NCBI GenBank assembly: GCA_004556395.1
Contig: SFHK01000012.1
Coordinates: 1-64,000, forward strand
From: Clostridiales bacterium
Lineage (GTDB): Bacteria > Bacillota > Clostridia > Christensenellales > Aristaeellaceae
Reading direction: 5' to 3'
Length of the DNA stretch: 64,000 nucleotides
A model generated the notes under the pieces. That model made no database searches, was not told the origin of the DNA, and worked only from the letters and a program-made list of their open reading frames with translations. This document shows positions 22,808-31,913 of the stretch, in pieces. The first letter of the stretch is position 1, and every line of letters starts with the position of its first letter. A program made the translations under genes and the position numbers.

Positions 22808-24454
22808 ATGGTCTTGAAATCGATAGACGGAGGCATGCTGAAGGAAATGTATCTTTCGGGATGCGCTCTTCTGAATCAGAATCGCGAGGCGGTCGACGCC
22901 CTCAACGTATTCCCCGTTCCGGACGGAGATACCGGAACCAACATGTCTCAGACGATGAACGCCGCGGTAAAGGAGCTGAACAGCCGGCCGTTTTCCAGCG
23001 TGTCGGATGTAGCCAGCGCCGCCGCCCGCGGTGCGCTGCGCGGCGCGCGCGGCAATTCCGGCGTTATTCTCAGCCAGATTCTTCGCGGCATCGCTTCCGC
23101 CCTTGAGGGACATGATGACATGGACGCCGCGCTGCTCGTGAAGGCGCTGCGCGCCGGCGCGCAAACGGCGTACAAGGCCGTCATGAAGCCCAAGGAGGGC
23201 ACCATCCTCACCGTCGCACGCGTGATCGCCGAGGAGGTTGAATCGCGCTTCACCGGCAAGGAGGACATCATCGAAATCTTCACCATCGCCGTAAAGAGCG
23301 GCGACGCCATTCTAAAGCGCACGCCGGACATGCTCCCCGTGCTGAAGCAGGCCGGCGTGGTGGATTCCGGCGGCAAAGGCCTGATGGTCATCTACTCCGG
23401 CTTCCTCTCCGCCCTCACCGGCTCGCCGGTTGAGAGCCTTGCCGAAGCGCCCAGCGCGCCGCTGCCCGGCGATTTTGTGGACGACCACGAGTCGCTGGAG
23501 GAAATCACCTTCGGCTATTGTACGGAATTCATCGTCTCCCATCCCCGTCCGGACATCAAAAACGCCGACGTGACCCGTCTGCGCAAGCGTCTGGAACGCA
23601 TCGGCGACTGCGTGCTGGTCATTTCCGACCTGTCGGTCGTGAAGGTGCATGTGCACACGAACGACCCGGGCAAGGCGCTGCAGATGGCGTTGGAGCTGGG
23701 CGAGCTGGATTCCATCAAAATCGACAACATGCTTGAGGAGCACCGCGAGCGCGTGGCCAAGCAGGCCGCGGCGCAGGCGGCCGTAAAGAACGAAGAGAAG
23801 GAATACGGCATCATCGCCGTGGCGCTGGGCGACGGCTTCTCGGAAATCTTCAAGGGACTGAATATCGACAAGATCGTGGACGGTGGCCAGACGATGAACC
23901 CGAGCATCGACGAGATCAAGCAGGCCATCGATTCCACGAACGCCAAGAACGTGTTCGTGCTGCCGAACAACACCAACATCATCCTCGCCGCGCAGCAGGC
24001 CGCCGGGCTGACGGACAGAAACGTCATGGTGCTGCCCACCAAGTCGGTGCCCATGGGCATTTCGGCCGCGATCGCCTTCTCGCCCGACGCGACGCCGGAG
24101 GAGAATCTTTCCGAAATGAACGCCGCGGCGGAGCGCGTGCACACCGCCTCCATCACCTACGCCGTGCGCGACACGGTGTTCGACGGCCGCGAAATTCACG
24201 CCAACGACATCATGGGCATGGTGGACAACCGCATCCGCGTGCTCGGCTCCGACGTGCACGACGTGGCGCTTGAGGTCGTGGATGGCATGGTGACGGACGA
24301 GAGCAGCGTCATCACCGTGTATTACGGAAGCGACATTGCGGAGGACAAGGGCGCGGAGCTGGTTTCCGAACTGGAAGCCAAGTATCCCGACTGCGAGGTC
24401 GACCTGCAGAAGGGCGGACAGCCGCTGTACTACTACCTGATCTCCGTGGAATAA
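22808..24454 (+). CDS. fakA: Fatty acid kinase ATP-binding subunit FakA (DAK2 domain, YloV-like)
   Basis: About 548 residues. The N-terminal DAK2 domain has the nucleotide/magnesium motif NVFPVPDGDTGTNMSQTM and GALRGARGNSGVILSQILRG. The C-terminal FakA domain ends PDCEVDLQKGGQPLYYYLIS. FakA phosphorylates fatty acids held by a FakB protein, feeding phospholipid synthesis; no fakB is seen in this window. The start at 22808 is preferred because GGAGGA lies 7 bases before it; an ATG at 22802 is too close to that site. It precedes recG, as in other Firmicutes, with a hairpin between. Confidence 0.93.
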   Translation: MVLKSIDGGMLKEMYLSGCALLNQNREAVDALNVFPVPDGDTGTNMSQTMNAAVKELNSRPFSSVSDVASAAARGALRGARGNSGVILSQILRGIASALEGHDDMDAALLVKALRAGAQTAYKAVMKPKEGTILTVARVIAEEVESRFTGKEDIIEIFTIAVKSGDAILKRTPDMLPVLKQAGVVDSGGKGLMVIYSGFLSALTGSPVESLAEAPSAPLPGDFVDDHESLEEITFGYCTEFIVSHPRPDIKNADVTRLRKRLERIGDCVLVISDLSVVKVHVHTNDPGKALQMALELGELDSIKIDNMLEEHRERVAKQAAAQAAVKNEEKEYGIIAVALGDGFSEIFKGLNIDKIVDGGQTMNPSIDEIKQAIDSTNAKNVFVLPNNTNIILAAQQAAGLTDRNVMVLPTKSVPMGISAAIAFSPDATPEENLSEMNAAAERVHTASITYAVRDTVFDGREIHANDIMGMVDNRIRVLGSDVHDVALEVVDGMVTDESSVITVYYGSDIAEDKGAELVSELEAKYPDCEVDLQKGGQPLYYYLISVE

Positions 24455-24500
24455 CGCGTTACATGCCGGGCGACGGCTTCCCGGAACAAACAACAGCTTT

Positions 24501-24535
24501 GGACGTTTTCGGCATGGCTCGAAAACGTCCTTTTT
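24501..24535 (+). terminator. Intrinsic terminator between fakA and recG
   Basis: GGACGTTTTC, a 9-base loop and GAAAACGTCC followed by TTTTT. recG starts only 14 bp later, so it needs read-through or a promoter inside fakA. Confidence 0.85.
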
Positions 24536-24548
24536 CAGGCGGTGCCAC

Positions 24549-26555
24549 ATGACAAACACCGGACTTACCAGCATTAAGGGGCTCGGCCCCAAGCGCGTGG
24601 AAGCGCTGAAGCTCGCCGGAATCCAGACGGCGCAGGACTTTCTGTATTACCTGCCGCGCGAATACCGCGACCTGACGCGCATCACGCCGCTGTGCGAGCT
24701 GCGCGTCGGCGAGCCGTGCGCCATGCGCGTATGCGTCGCCACTCCGGCCGCGACGGTTCGCGCGGGCGGCGTAATCCTCACCCGCGCCACCGTTTCCGAC
24801 GGCACCGAGGCGCTGCCCGCCGTGTGGTTTAATCAGCCGTGGCTGCGGGAGCAGCTGAAGGTCGGACGCGAGCTGCTTCTGTACGGGCACAGCGAGGTCA
24901 AAAACGGGCGGATGCAGATTTCCTGCCCCTCCATTGAAACGGAGCAGGGACTGGTTCCCGTCTACAAACCGATTCCCGGCATGCCCGCGAAAATGCTTCG
25001 AAGCGTCATCGCCGAAATTCTGGACAAAACCGCCCGCGACGAAGACCCGCTGCCCGAAGCCATTCGCGAGCGCTTCGGACTTCTGACGCTGAACGACGCG
25101 CTGCGCGGCGCGCATTTTCCGTCCTCCGCGGAGCGGCTGCGCGCGGCGCTGCACCGGCTGTCGTTCGAAAACCTGCTCCTGTTTCAGCTGGCCGTCGGCG
25201 TAATGCGCGAGCACGTGCGCGCGGGCACGGCCATTCCGTCTGGCGCTGACGACGAAGCCGCCTACTGGCGCGCGCTCCCCTTCCCGCCCACGGGCGCGCA
25301 AAGGCGCGTGCTGCACGAAATCGCCGCCGATATGGCCGGAACGAACGCCATGGCGCGACTGGTGCAGGGCGACGTGGGCTGCGGAAAGACCGCCGTCGCG
25401 TTCGGCGCGATTTATCTCGCCGCGCGCGCGGGCTGGCAGAGCGCCATGATGGCGCCGACGGAGATTCTGGCCGCGCAGCACTATGAAAGCGCGCGGGCGC
25501 AGCTGGAGCCGCTGGGCATATCCTGCGGGCTTCTGACGGGCAGCATGACGCAGAAGGCGCACCGGCTGGCGCGCGAAAACCTCGCGTCCGGCGAATGGAC
25601 GTGCGTGTTCGGCACGCACGCGCTGATCACCGAGGAGGTCGCTTACGCGCATCTGGGTCTCGTAATCACGGACGAGCAGCACCGTTTCGGCGTGCGTCAG
25701 CGCTTGCTATTAAGTCAGAAGGGCGAAAATCCGAACGTGCTCGTCATGTCCGCCACGCCGATCCCGCGCACGCTGTCGCTGATTCTCTATGGCGACCTCG
25801 ACCTTTCCGTCATCGACGAGCTTCCGCCGGGACGGCAGCCCGTGAAAACGCGCATCGTGCCGGAGCGAAAGCGGCAGGATATGTACGGCTTCATCCGAAA
25901 CGAGGTCATAAAGGGGCGGCAGGTCTATTTCGTCTGCCCGCTGGTGGAGGATTCCGAGGTGGTCGACGCGCAGAGCGCCGAGCTGCTTTTTGAAAGCCTG
26001 CGCGACGAGGCCTTCCCCGACCTGCGCGTTCTGCTGGCGCACGGAAAGATGCGTTCAAAGGAAAAGGACGAAGCCGTGGAGCGCTTCCGCCGCGGCGAAG
26101 CGGACATTCTGGTCTCCACGACGGTGATCGAGGTGGGCGTGAACGTCCCGAACGCCACGGTAATGGTCATCGAAAACGCCGAGCGCTTCGGCCTTGCCCA
26201 GCTGCATCAGCTGCGCGGGCGCGTGGGGCGCGGCACGGACGAAGCGTGGTGCTTCCTGATGGCGAACCGCTCCGAGAAGCTCAAAATCATGACCGAGACG
26301 AACGACGGCTTCCGCATCGCCGAAAAGGATCTGGAGCTGCGCGGGCCCGGCGACATGTTCGGAACGCGTCAGTCCGGCGCGCTGGCCGAGGGAATCTCCG
26401 ACGCGCTGGCCGACGCGCAGACGCTGAAGATCACCCACGAGCTGGCGCGCGAGGTTTTGCGCGCGGACGACGAAAACGCCGAAAGGAAAGCGCTTCTGCG
26501 CATGGCGCGGGCGTGGCTTGCGCGCAGGGGCGAAATCGCGCTGGCAATGAACTGA
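24549..26555 (+). CDS. recG: ATP-dependent DNA helicase RecG
   Basis: This 668-residue helicase remodels stalled replication forks and branched recombination intermediates. The N-terminal wedge/OB part begins SIKGLGPKRVEALKLAGIQT. The helicase core has Walker A GDVGCGKTAVAF, motif II DEQH, motif III MSATPIPRTL, STTVIEVGVNVPNATVM and the QLHQLRGRVGRG motif VI. The RecG C-terminal TRG region is present (GPGDMFGTRQSG). The length is normal. Confidence 0.97.
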   Translation: MTNTGLTSIKGLGPKRVEALKLAGIQTAQDFLYYLPREYRDLTRITPLCELRVGEPCAMRVCVATPAATVRAGGVILTRATVSDGTEALPAVWFNQPWLREQLKVGRELLLYGHSEVKNGRMQISCPSIETEQGLVPVYKPIPGMPAKMLRSVIAEILDKTARDEDPLPEAIRERFGLLTLNDALRGAHFPSSAERLRAALHRLSFENLLLFQLAVGVMREHVRAGTAIPSGADDEAAYWRALPFPPTGAQRRVLHEIAADMAGTNAMARLVQGDVGCGKTAVAFGAIYLAARAGWQSAMMAPTEILAAQHYESARAQLEPLGISCGLLTGSMTQKAHRLARENLASGEWTCVFGTHALITEEVAYAHLGLVITDEQHRFGVRQRLLLSQKGENPNVLVMSATPIPRTLSLILYGDLDLSVIDELPPGRQPVKTRIVPERKRQDMYGFIRNEVIKGRQVYFVCPLVEDSEVVDAQSAELLFESLRDEAFPDLRVLLAHGKMRSKEKDEAVERFRRGEADILVSTTVIEVGVNVPNATVMVIENAERFGLAQLHQLRGRVGRGTDEAWCFLMANRSEKLKIMTETNDGFRIAEKDLELRGPGDMFGTRQSGALAEGISDALADAQTLKITHELAREVLRADDENAERKALLRMARAWLARRGEIALAMN

Positions 26556-26620
26556 TTTTTCCAGTCTAAAATCCATGCGAAAGGCCACACTACCCACAGA
26601 TCGAACGGGAGGTGACGGAC

Positions 26621-26836
26621 TTGAGCTCGAAAAACCGTTCCGGCAGACCGGAGACCGCGGACGCGCTGGATCAGCTGAAGCAGGAAACGGCCCGCGAATT
26701 GGGTATCAATCTGAATCGCGCGCCGGGCGAAAAGCTGTCCGCGCAGGATGCCGGCAGAGTCGGCGGCCAGATGGTAAGAAAGCTGATACGGGAATACGAG
26801 AAAGCGAACCGCCGCCCGGATCGATCGGAAGATTGA
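26621..26836 (+). CDS. Alpha/beta-type small acid-soluble spore protein
   Basis: This 71-residue DNA-binding spore protein coats DNA in the dormant spore. It shows LDQLKQETARELGINL, with the germination-protease site region ETARE, and the second motif GRVGGQMVRKLIREYE. A TTG start at 26621 is chosen because GGGAGG lies 8 bases before it and the resulting MSSKNRS matches the MSSKNSN start of the next gene. An in-frame GTG at 26612 lies within the ribosome site. It is paired with a second SASP gene. Confidence 0.92.
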   Translation: MSSKNRSGRPETADALDQLKQETARELGINLNRAPGEKLSAQDAGRVGGQMVRKLIREYEKANRRPDRSED

Positions 26837-26852
26837 GAGGAGTGTGTGTTCC

Positions 26853-27059
26853 ATGTCCAGCAAGAATTCGAATCGAATCAATGTTCCCGAAGCCCGCAAA
26901 GCGATGTCCAACATGAAGCACGAAGTCGCCAGCGAACTTGGCATCACCCTGAGCGAGGGCTACAACGGCAACATCGCCGCCAAGGACGCCGGCCACATCG
27001 GCGGCAACATGGTGAAGAAGATGATCGAAGCGCAGGAGCGCTCGATGAGCGGCAAGTAA
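26853..27059 (+). CDS. Alpha/beta-type small acid-soluble spore protein
   Basis: This 68-residue paralog of the preceding gene has MKHEVASELGITL, with the protease cleavage pentapeptide EVASE, and GHIGGNMVKKMIEAQE. The ATG has GAGAGGAG about ten bases upstream. Both SASP genes share one terminator, so they are probably co-expressed in the forespore. A forespore sigma-G promoter was not identified with confidence. Confidence 0.93.
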   Translation: MSSKNSNRINVPEARKAMSNMKHEVASELGITLSEGYNGNIAAKDAGHIGGNMVKKMIEAQERSMSGK

Positions 27060-27087
27060 TCAACCCGCATTCCTTACAATAGCATGT

Positions 27088-27120
27088 GCCTCCCGTCGTT
27101 CGGCGGGAGGCATGATTTTT
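27088..27120 (+). terminator. Terminator of the SASP pair
   Basis: GCCTCCCG TCGTTCGG CGGGAGGC followed by ATGATTTTT. Confidence 0.85.
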
Positions 27121-27131
27121 CAGAAACGCTC

Positions 27132-27160
27132 TTGACAAATACCGGAAGAGCCGATATAAT
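27132..27160 (+). promoter_or_regulatory. Consensus promoter of the T-box/hisS-aspS transcript
   Basis: TTGACA (27132-27137), a 17-bp spacer and TATAAT (27155-27160), a perfect match. Confidence 0.92.
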
Positions 27161-27167
27161 CGCAGAG

Positions 27168-27397
27168 TAAGAGGATATGGGTCTTGACCGGGAAGAGTAC
27201 CCGTTTTCCCCGCCAAAGAGAGGGCGCGCATGGTGAAAGCGCCCGCGGCGGAAGGCGGCGAACGACGCCCCGCGAGCCTCCGCGGAAAACCGCGGCGCGT
27301 CCCGGCGATAACGGGATTGAGATGGACGGAGAATCCGTTCAATCAGGGTGGCAACGCGAAACGGCCTTTCGCCCCTGCGCGGGGTGAAAGGCTTTAT
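27168..27397 (+). promoter_or_regulatory. T-box riboswitch leader of hisS-aspS
   Basis: The leader has the hallmarks of a T-box. Stem I carries GAAGAGTA (27192-27199), AGAGAG (27217-27222) and GGTGAAAGC (27232-27240). The antiterminator sequence AGGGTGGCAACGCG lies at 27345-27358. A terminator, GCCTTTCGCCCC / GGGGTGAAAGGC with TTTATTT, spans 27364-27397. On the 3' side of stem I, GAACGACGCC gives GAC (27264-27266) as the likely specifier, an Asp codon; no His CAC codon is placed there. Uncharged tRNA would bind and permit read-through. Confidence 0.93.
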
Positions 27398-27424
27398 TTC
27401 TATCTTTGAGGAGGAACGAATCAC

Positions 27425-28684
27425 ATGCTTACACAGGCGCCCAAGGGAACGCAGGATATGCTTCCGAAAGACAGTCATCGCTGGCACAAAATCGAAGAGA
27501 CGATGCGCAGCGTATGTCATCTGGCCGGATACCGCGAAATCCGTACGCCCGTGTTCGAGCATACGGAGCTGTTTCAGCGCGGCGTGGGCGACACGACGGA
27601 CGTCGTTCAGAAGGAAATGTACACCTTTACCGACAAGGGCAACCGCTCCATCACGCTGAAGCCCGAGGGAACTGCGGGCGCGGCGCGCGCCATGATCGAA
27701 GCGCATCTGTACGCCGAGCCGCTGCCGCAGAAGATGTACTACGTCTCCTGCCCCGTATTCCGCTACGAGAAGCCGCAGAGCGGCCGTCTGCGCGAGCATC
27801 ATCAGCTGGGCGTCGAGGTGTTCGGCGCAAAGGACGCAAGCGTCGACGCGGAAATCATCCGTCTGGCAATGGACGTGCTCGAGGGCGTGGGCGTGACGGG
27901 TCTTTCGCTGAACATCAACTCCATCGGCTGCCCCACCTGCCGCAAGGCGTATAACGACGCGCTGAAGGCGTTCCTCGCCCCCATCCTGCCGGAGCTGTGC
28001 GAGACCTGCCGCGGCCGCTACGACCGCAACCCCATGCGCATTCTGGACTGCAAGGAAGCCAGGTGCAAGGCGCTGGTGAAGGACGCGCCCGCGATGCTGG
28101 ACATGCTGTGCGACGACTGCAAGGCGCACTTTGAGTCGCTCAAGCGCTACCTGACCGGTCTGGGACTCGACTACACCGTGGACAAGGGCATCGTGCGCGG
28201 TCTGGATTATTACACCAAGACGGTCTTTGAGATCATCACCAAAACGCCGGACGGCGGCGAGCTGACCGTGTGCGGCGGCGGCCGGTACGACGGCCTTGTT
28301 GGGCAGCTGGGCGGCCCGGAAATGTGCGGCATCGGTTTTGGCATGGGCGTGGAGCGAATCATCATGGTTCAGGACATGCTCGGCTATAAGGACGACGCGC
28401 CGGCGCTGGTGGACGCGTTCGTAGTCACGATGGGCGACGAAGCCCGCGTCGAGGGCGAAAAGGTCGTGCGCGAGCTGCGGCTTGCCGGCATTCCCGCCGA
28501 CCTCGACCACTGCGCGCGCAGCATGAAAGCGCAGTTCAAGTACGCCGACAAGATCGGCGCGCGCCGCGTGCTGGTCATCGCGGGCGACGAGCTGGCCGCG
28601 GGCGTGGTGAAAATCCGCGATATGCAAAGCGGCACGGAAACCACCGTGGCGCGAAATGACGTTGTGTCTTCAATCAAAGGATAA
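27425..28684 (+). CDS. hisS: Histidine-tRNA ligase
   Basis: The 419-residue class II aminoacyl-tRNA synthetase starts APKGTQDMLPKDSHRWHKIE. Motif 2 is FRYEKPQSGRLREHHQLGVE. The His-specific motif is GIVRGLDYYTKTVFEI, and motif 3 is MCGIGFGMGVERIIM. The C-terminal anticodon-binding domain follows. The ribosome site is GAGGAGGAACGAATCAC. It is the first gene of a T-box-controlled two-gene operon with aspS. Confidence 0.97.
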   Translation: MLTQAPKGTQDMLPKDSHRWHKIEETMRSVCHLAGYREIRTPVFEHTELFQRGVGDTTDVVQKEMYTFTDKGNRSITLKPEGTAGAARAMIEAHLYAEPLPQKMYYVSCPVFRYEKPQSGRLREHHQLGVEVFGAKDASVDAEIIRLAMDVLEGVGVTGLSLNINSIGCPTCRKAYNDALKAFLAPILPELCETCRGRYDRNPMRILDCKEARCKALVKDAPAMLDMLCDDCKAHFESLKRYLTGLGLDYTVDKGIVRGLDYYTKTVFEIITKTPDGGELTVCGGGRYDGLVGQLGGPEMCGIGFGMGVERIIMVQDMLGYKDDAPALVDAFVVTMGDEARVEGEKVVRELRLAGIPADLDHCARSMKAQFKYADKIGARRVLVIAGDELAAGVVKIRDMQSGTETTVARNDVVSSIKG

Positions 28685-28704
28685 ACATACAGGAGGAATC
28701 GACC

Positions 28705-30468
28705 ATGTTTCAGTCCCGAACCCACACCTGCGGCGAGCTGCGGCTTGCGAACGCCGGTGAAAAGGTAACCATCGTCGGCTGGATGGAAAACGTGCGCGAA
28801 GTCGGCAGCACGCTGGCCTTCGTGGTTCTTCGCGATTTCTACGGCACCACGCAGGTCGTCGTGGAAAACAACGAGGAAGTCATGAAAACGATCAAATCGC
28901 TGAACTGCGAAAGCACCATTTCCGTCACCGGCACGGTGCGCGAGCGCTCCAGCAAGAACACGAAAATCCCCACCGGCGAAATCGAAGTGGTTCCGGAGTC
29001 GGTCGAGGTGCTCGGCCGCTGCATCTACAACGAGCTGCCCTTCGAGATCAACCGCTCCCGCGAAGCCGATGAAAACGCTCGTCTACGCTATCGCTTCCTC
29101 GACCTGCGCAACCCGGCCGTGAAAAAGAACATCGTGCTGCGCTGCCAGGTTGTCGCGGCGCTGCGCCGTTCGATGACCGAGCACGGCTTCCTTGAGATCA
29201 CCACCCCCATCCTCACCTGCTCCTCGCCCGAGGGCGCGCGCGACTATCTGGTGCCCTCCCGCCTGAACCCGGGCAAGTTCTACGCCCTGCCGCAGGCGCC
29301 GCAGCAGTTCAAGCAGCTTCTGATGACCTCCGGCTTCGACCGCTATTTCCAGATCGCGCCGTGCTTCCGCGACGAGGACGCGCGCGCCGACCGCTCCCCC
29401 GGCGAGTTCTATCAGCTGGATATGGAAATGGCGTTCGCCGGACAGGAAGACGTGTTCGCCGTGATCGAGGACGTGTTCCCGCCCATCTTCTCCGAGTACG
29501 GCAAGTACTCCGTCGCGTCGAAGGCGCCGTTCAAGCGCATCAAGTATAACGACGCCATGGAGCGCTACGGCTCCGACAAGCCCGACCTGCGCATCAGCCT
29601 TGTGGTGGACGACGTGACCCAGCTTTCGCAGGGCATCGGCTTTGAGGCCTTCGACGGCAGCGTGGTCAAGGCCATCGTCGCGCCCGGCTTCGACAAGCCG
29701 CGCAAGTTCATCGACGGCCTGTGCAATGACGTGCTCGCCGCCACCGAAAACAAGTGCTACTGGTTCAAGGTAAACGACGATATGTCCTTCGCGGGCGGCG
29801 TGGCGAAGTTCTTTGCCGCGAAGCACGACGAGGTCGTGAGCGCGCTGAACCTTCAGCCCGGCGCGTGCGTGTTCCTGTGCGCGGGCAAGAAGCTGATTGC
29901 GCAAAAGACCGCGGGCGTGATTCGCAAGACCGTCGGCAACGCCGTCGAGCAGTATATCGACCGCGAGCGCTATGAGTTCTGCTGGATCGTCGACTTCCCG
30001 ATGTACGAAATCGGCGAGGAATCCGGCCAGCTGGAATTCTGCCACAACCCCTTCTCCATGCCCAACGGCGGCATGAAGGCGCTGGAAGAGAAGGATCCGC
30101 TGGAGATTTCCGCCTTCCAGTACGATCTGGTCTGCAACGGCGTGGAGCTTTCCTCCGGCGCTGTCCGCAACCACGATCCCGAAATCATGATCAAGGCGTT
30201 TGAGCTGGTGGGTCTGGGCGAGGCCGACGTGAAGGCCAAGTTCCCGGCCATGTACAACGCGTTCTGCTACGGCGCGCCGCCGCATGCCGGCATCGCGCCG
30301 GGCGTAGACCGCATGGTCATGCTGATGGCGGGCGAGGAATCGATCCGCGAGATCATCCCCTTCCCCATGAACAAGAACGCGCAGGATCTGATGATGGGCG
30401 CGCCGTCCGAGGTCGATCCTAAGCAGCTTGCGGACGTACACATCGCCATCGTCAAGCCCGAGAAATAA
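28705..30468 (+). CDS. aspS: Aspartate-tRNA ligase (bacterial type)
   Basis: The 587-residue class II enzyme has an N-terminal OB anticodon-binding domain (VTIVGWMENVREVGS), motif 2 (FRDEDARADRSPGEFYQLDM), the bacterial GAD insertion domain in the middle and motif 3 (APPHAGIAPGVDRMVMLMAG). Its length marks the bacterial form; discriminating versus Asn-misacylating status cannot be read with certainty. It lies 20 bp after hisS with AGGAGGAATCGACC as ribosome site. Confidence 0.97.
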   Translation: MFQSRTHTCGELRLANAGEKVTIVGWMENVREVGSTLAFVVLRDFYGTTQVVVENNEEVMKTIKSLNCESTISVTGTVRERSSKNTKIPTGEIEVVPESVEVLGRCIYNELPFEINRSREADENARLRYRFLDLRNPAVKKNIVLRCQVVAALRRSMTEHGFLEITTPILTCSSPEGARDYLVPSRLNPGKFYALPQAPQQFKQLLMTSGFDRYFQIAPCFRDEDARADRSPGEFYQLDMEMAFAGQEDVFAVIEDVFPPIFSEYGKYSVASKAPFKRIKYNDAMERYGSDKPDLRISLVVDDVTQLSQGIGFEAFDGSVVKAIVAPGFDKPRKFIDGLCNDVLAATENKCYWFKVNDDMSFAGGVAKFFAAKHDEVVSALNLQPGACVFLCAGKKLIAQKTAGVIRKTVGNAVEQYIDRERYEFCWIVDFPMYEIGEESGQLEFCHNPFSMPNGGMKALEEKDPLEISAFQYDLVCNGVELSSGAVRNHDPEIMIKAFELVGLGEADVKAKFPAMYNAFCYGAPPHAGIAPGVDRMVMLMAGEESIREIIPFPMNKNAQDLMMGAPSEVDPKQLADVHIAIVKPEK

Positions 30469-30480
30469 TTCCGCTTCGAA

Positions 30481-30515
30481 GGAAGCTGTTGCACCGTTTC
30501 GTGTAGCAGCTTTCT
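30481..30515 (+). terminator. Terminator of hisS-aspS
   Basis: GGAAGCTGTTGCAC, a short loop and GTGTAGCAGCTTTC form a stem with two mismatched or wobble positions and a T-rich tail. Confidence 0.7.
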
Positions 30516-30564
30516 TCGCGCAAGCCCTCGCAAGCAAGCCTTCATTGAAAGGAGCCTTCCCGTC

Positions 30565-31458
30565 ATGCGCGAACGAACCCGCGACTGGCTGCGAAAATGC
30601 CTGACCATCGCGCTGGGCGTGCTCGTCATGTCCGTCGCCTACAACATGTTCCTCGTGCCCGCGAAGATCGCGCCCGGCGGCGTATCCGGCGCGGCGACCA
30701 TCGTGTATTATCTGACCGGTCTGCCCATCGGCGCGGTTTCGCTGGCCATGAACGTGCCGCTGTTCATTCTGGGCTGGCGGCAGGAGGGGCGCGATTTCAT
30801 CGTGCGCACCCTGCTTTCCACGGTGCTGCTGTCCCTTGCGCTGGACACGCTGAAGTTTCCGCGCATCACGGAAGACCCGATGCTGTCCGCGCTGTTCGGC
30901 GGAGTCATTCTCGGCCTCGGCCTTGGCCTCGTGTTCATGAGCGACGCGACCACCGGCGGCACCGACCTTGCGGCGAAGATGATTCAGCGCCGCCTGCCCC
31001 GGCTTTCGATGGCGTGGGTGCTGTTCGGGCTGGACATGATCGTCACCATCGCCGCCATGATCGCGTTTTCGCCGGAAGAGGGTCTGTACGCGCTGATCAC
31101 CATCTACGTGGGCACCAAGATCGCCGATTTCATGCTGGAGGGCATGCGCAGCGCCCGCGCGTTCACCGTCGTTTCCCCGCACCACGAGGCCATCGCCCGC
31201 CGCGTGATGATCGAAATGAACCGCGGTGTCACCTGCTGGAACGCCACCGGCATGTACTCCGGTCAGGAAGTCACGGTTCTTTACTGCGTTGTCTCCAATC
31301 GCGAGGTCACGCGCGTCAAACATATCATCCTGTCCGAGGATAAAAACGCATTCATCGTCATCGCCGACGCGCACGAGGTCGGCGGCGAGGGCTTCACCTT
31401 TAATCGCCCCACCATTCCCCTGCTGCCCTGCAAGCGCAAGCCGCAGGCCCCCTCCTGA
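30565..31458 (+). CDS. YitT family membrane protein (DUF161/DUF2179)
   Basis: This 297-residue integral membrane protein has five or six helices in its N-terminal two thirds. It carries YitT-family motifs (NMFLVPAKIAPGGVSGAATI; LGLGLVFMSDATTGGTDLAA) and a C-terminal cytosolic DUF2179 domain (ARAFTVVSPHHEAIARRVMI; RGVTCWNATGMYSGQEVTVL). The family is common in Firmicutes; its substrate is not established. The ribosome site is GAAAGGAGCCTTCCCGTC. It is a single-gene unit. Confidence 0.92.
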   Translation: MRERTRDWLRKCLTIALGVLVMSVAYNMFLVPAKIAPGGVSGAATIVYYLTGLPIGAVSLAMNVPLFILGWRQEGRDFIVRTLLSTVLLSLALDTLKFPRITEDPMLSALFGGVILGLGLGLVFMSDATTGGTDLAAKMIQRRLPRLSMAWVLFGLDMIVTIAAMIAFSPEEGLYALITIYVGTKIADFMLEGMRSARAFTVVSPHHEAIARRVMIEMNRGVTCWNATGMYSGQEVTVLYCVVSNREVTRVKHIILSEDKNAFIVIADAHEVGGEGFTFNRPTIPLLPCKRKPQAPS

Positions 31459-31476
31459 TTTTCGCCTTTTCCCTTC

Positions 31477-31508
31477 GCGCGTCCGGCTGTTGCCGGGCGC
31501 GTTTTTTC
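31477..31508 (+). terminator. Terminator of the YitT gene
   Basis: GCGCGTCCGGC TGTT GCCGGGCGCG followed by TTTTTT. Confidence 0.9.
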
Positions 31509-31873
31509 TGAAAAAGCGCGACTGCTACGGATACGAGATTTCCGAGTTTCTTTCCGGCCACATCGACATTTCGGACGGAACGGTGTACCCGATTCTCCGA
31601 AAGCTGAAGGTGGACGGAATGCTCACCACCTATCTTCAGGAGGAAAGCGGCGGGCCGCCGCGCAAATACTACAAGCTGACCGAGCTTGGCCTTGAAACCT
31701 ACGAAGCCGACCGCGCGCTGGCCGGAAGGGCCTTCTATATTCCCGGCGCGCTGAACCGCGTCCTCTCCGCGCTCGGAAAGGTCATCCCGCGCACGTGGAT
31801 CGCGTCGATCGTGTATCGCCGCTGGAAATACGCGCAGTGCAAATGGCTGAACCACACCTGCCCGTCGAATTAA
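31490..31873 (+). pseudogene. N-terminally truncated PadR-family regulator
   Basis: The frame encodes the PadR winged helix from its second helix onward: KKRDCYGYEISEFLSGHIDI, SDGTVYPILRKLKVDGMLTT, then GGPPRKYYKLTELGLETYEA and a C-terminal helix. The usual first 15-20 residues (helix 1) are missing. The coding similarity begins directly inside the T-tract of the YitT terminator. The only in-frame candidate start is a TTG at 31490 with no ribosome site. It is therefore probably a decayed gene or a deletion product; translation is doubtful. Confidence 0.7.
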
Positions 31874-31913
31874 GGCAACACCGCACAAATGAGGTGGTCG
31901 GCCGGCGAATGGA

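Noticed and set aside
27168..27397. Small ORF within the hisS leader
   Set aside because: The sequence is fully explained by a T-box leader with conserved motifs; the reading frame is incidental.
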